A stretch of DNA of 53,121 bases, from the NCBI GenBank assembly GCA_944324795.1, contig CALUXR010000011.1, forward strand, positions 1 through 53,121, read 5' to 3'. Each line of letters begins with the position of its first letter. The first letter of the stretch is position 1. Under the pieces are notes generated by a model that was not told the DNA's origin, searched no databases, and was given only the letters and a program-made list of their open reading frames with translations. The translations under genes and the position numbers were made by a program. This stretch comes from an uncultured Acholeplasmatales bacterium. Its GTDB lineage: Bacteria; Bacillota_I; Bacilli_A; Acholeplasmatales; Anaeroplasmataceae. This document shows, piece by piece, positions 52,565 to 53,121 of this stretch.

Positions 52565-53025
52565 AAATAACTTTAATTTGTGTTGGTAGTATTAAAGAAA
52601 ATTATTTAAAAGACGCAATTAATGAATATAAAAAAAGATTAACTAAATATTGTGAACTAAATATTATTGAATTAGAAGATAAAGCAATAGGTAAAGATTT
52701 AGAAAAAGTAAAAAAACAAGAAGGAGAAGAAATAATTAAAAAAATACCAAATAATAGTTATGTAATAGCTTGTGATGAACATGGTTTAATGTTAAATAGT
52801 GTTGATTTTGCGAATAAAATTGATGAAATATATAGTTATAAAACAAATAATATAACATTTATAATCGGTGGTAGTCTTGGAATTAGTAAAGAAGTGTTAG
52901 AAAAATGTGATTATAAATTGTCTTTTTCGAAAATGACTTTTTTGCATCAATTTGCGCGAGTTTTTCTACTTGAACAGATATATAGAAGCTTTAAAATATT
53001 ACATAATGAAACATATCATAAATAG
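52561..53025 (+). CDS. rlmH: 23S rRNA (pseudouridine1915-N3)-methyltransferase RlmH
   Basis: 154 residues, exact family size. RlmH methylates pseudouridine 1915 of helix 69 in 23S rRNA on the assembled 70S ribosome. SPOUT-fold landmarks: FIIGGSLGIS (about 100-109) and the C-terminal SFSKMTFLHQFARVFLLEQ followed by IYRSFKI and YHK. Start ATG 52561 overlaps the walJ stop (ATGA). The walJ-rlmH order is the same as in many Bacillota. Confidence 0.97.
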   Translation: MKITLICVGSIKENYLKDAINEYKKRLTKYCELNIIELEDKAIGKDLEKVKKQEGEEIIKKIPNNSYVIACDEHGLMLNSVDFANKIDEIYSYKTNNITFIIGGSLGISKEVLEKCDYKLSFSKMTFLHQFARVFLLEQIYRSFKILHNETYHK

Positions 53026-53046
53026 TAAAAAAGCTTTCAAAAATTA

Positions 53047-53121
53047 AAATGGTACTAGAGGAAAGGACAGTAAGTTGACAGTAAAAATTCAACTTGCTGG
53101 GCACTTCTAGTGCCATTTTTT
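53047..53121 (+). terminator. Nested hairpins with T-run at the window edge
   Basis: A tight stem GGCACT-TCT-AGTGCC (53100-53114) before ATTTTTT is a strong terminator by itself. The right half can instead pair with AATGGTACTAGA (53048-53059), enclosing an AAGTTGA/TCAACTT hairpin (53072-53078, 53089-53095). It is either the rlmH terminator or part of a longer leader cut by the window end. Confidence 0.65.

Noticed and set aside
1-53121. Mycoplasma-type code (TGA read as Trp)
   Set aside because: TGA ends several clear genes at conserved lengths and the tryptophan tRNA has anticodon CCA, so the standard bacterial code applies.
53047-53121. T-box leader
   Set aside because: The short TGGTAC stretch superficially recalls a T-box, but the conserved T-box core and a stem I are not visible and the window ends too soon.
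1-53121. CRISPR arrays, insertion sequences, prophage genes
   Set aside because: No regular spaced repeats, transposase, integrase or phage structural genes were found on either strand.

Overview
The window is very AT-rich (about a quarter G+C by eye), tightly packed and standard-code: TGA ends several genes (for example at 628-630, 13060-13062 and 44526-44528), and the only tryptophan tRNA present reads UGG. Gene content (AddAB, KtrAB, DegV, KhpA, YlbF-like protein, a WalJ-like hydrolase, YhaM, DUF1292, ECF transporter) points to a Bacillota lineage of the Bacilli/Erysipelotrichia kind, probably a small-genome gut bacterium related to uncultured RF39-type groups. That placement is inference from gene content and composition; no 16S gene is present.

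Layout. 88-8184: information-processing block (guanylate kinase-like, YlbF-like, rpsP, khpA, then the AddAB recombination nuclease, then rimM and trmD). 8223-13062: a small membrane protein, an iron-dependent alcohol dehydrogenase, a second small membrane protein, an orphan COG1106-type ATPase, a small membrane protein and a family 28 polygalacturonase. 13142-17007: DegV, potassium uptake (KtrB, KtrA) and a lipid kinase. 17034-22541: YbaK-like deacylase, an unrecognised gene, then a pair formed by a beta-propeller/ConA-like protein and a second GH28 enzyme, then a sugar nucleotidyltransferase. 22603-24105: tRNA-Lys, the wreck of an Rhs/YD-repeat gene and tRNA-Trp. 24106-31481: a 1945-residue protein with a CvpA-like membrane head and a long repeat ectodomain, tRNA-His, and another membrane protein of unknown role. 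31527-39235: ECF S component, hemolysin III family, HAD phosphatase, a MarR-controlled heterodimeric ABC exporter and a membrane-anchored DUF1508 protein. 39282-45734: pectinesterase, rpiB-like, upp, a NUDIX remnant, YigZ, a cytoplasmic pullulanase, YhaM and a DUF1292 protein. 45786-51601: two very large lipoproteins resembling PrsA-type foldases at their N-termini. 51746-53025: WalJ-like and RlmH, followed by nested hairpins at the window edge.

Themes. Three recognisable pectin enzymes (two GH28 and one pectin methylesterase), plus a propeller protein in tandem with one of them, lack signal peptides and are scattered rather than in one locus; with the cytoplasmic pullulanase they suggest imported oligosaccharides are finished inside the cell. 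The strongest candidates for something undescribed are the giant CvpA-headed repeat protein and the paired giant lipoproteins. Many rho-independent terminators are folded into the last codons of genes, and promoters are near-consensus sigma-A types; two tRNA promoters share a 15-base element around the -35.
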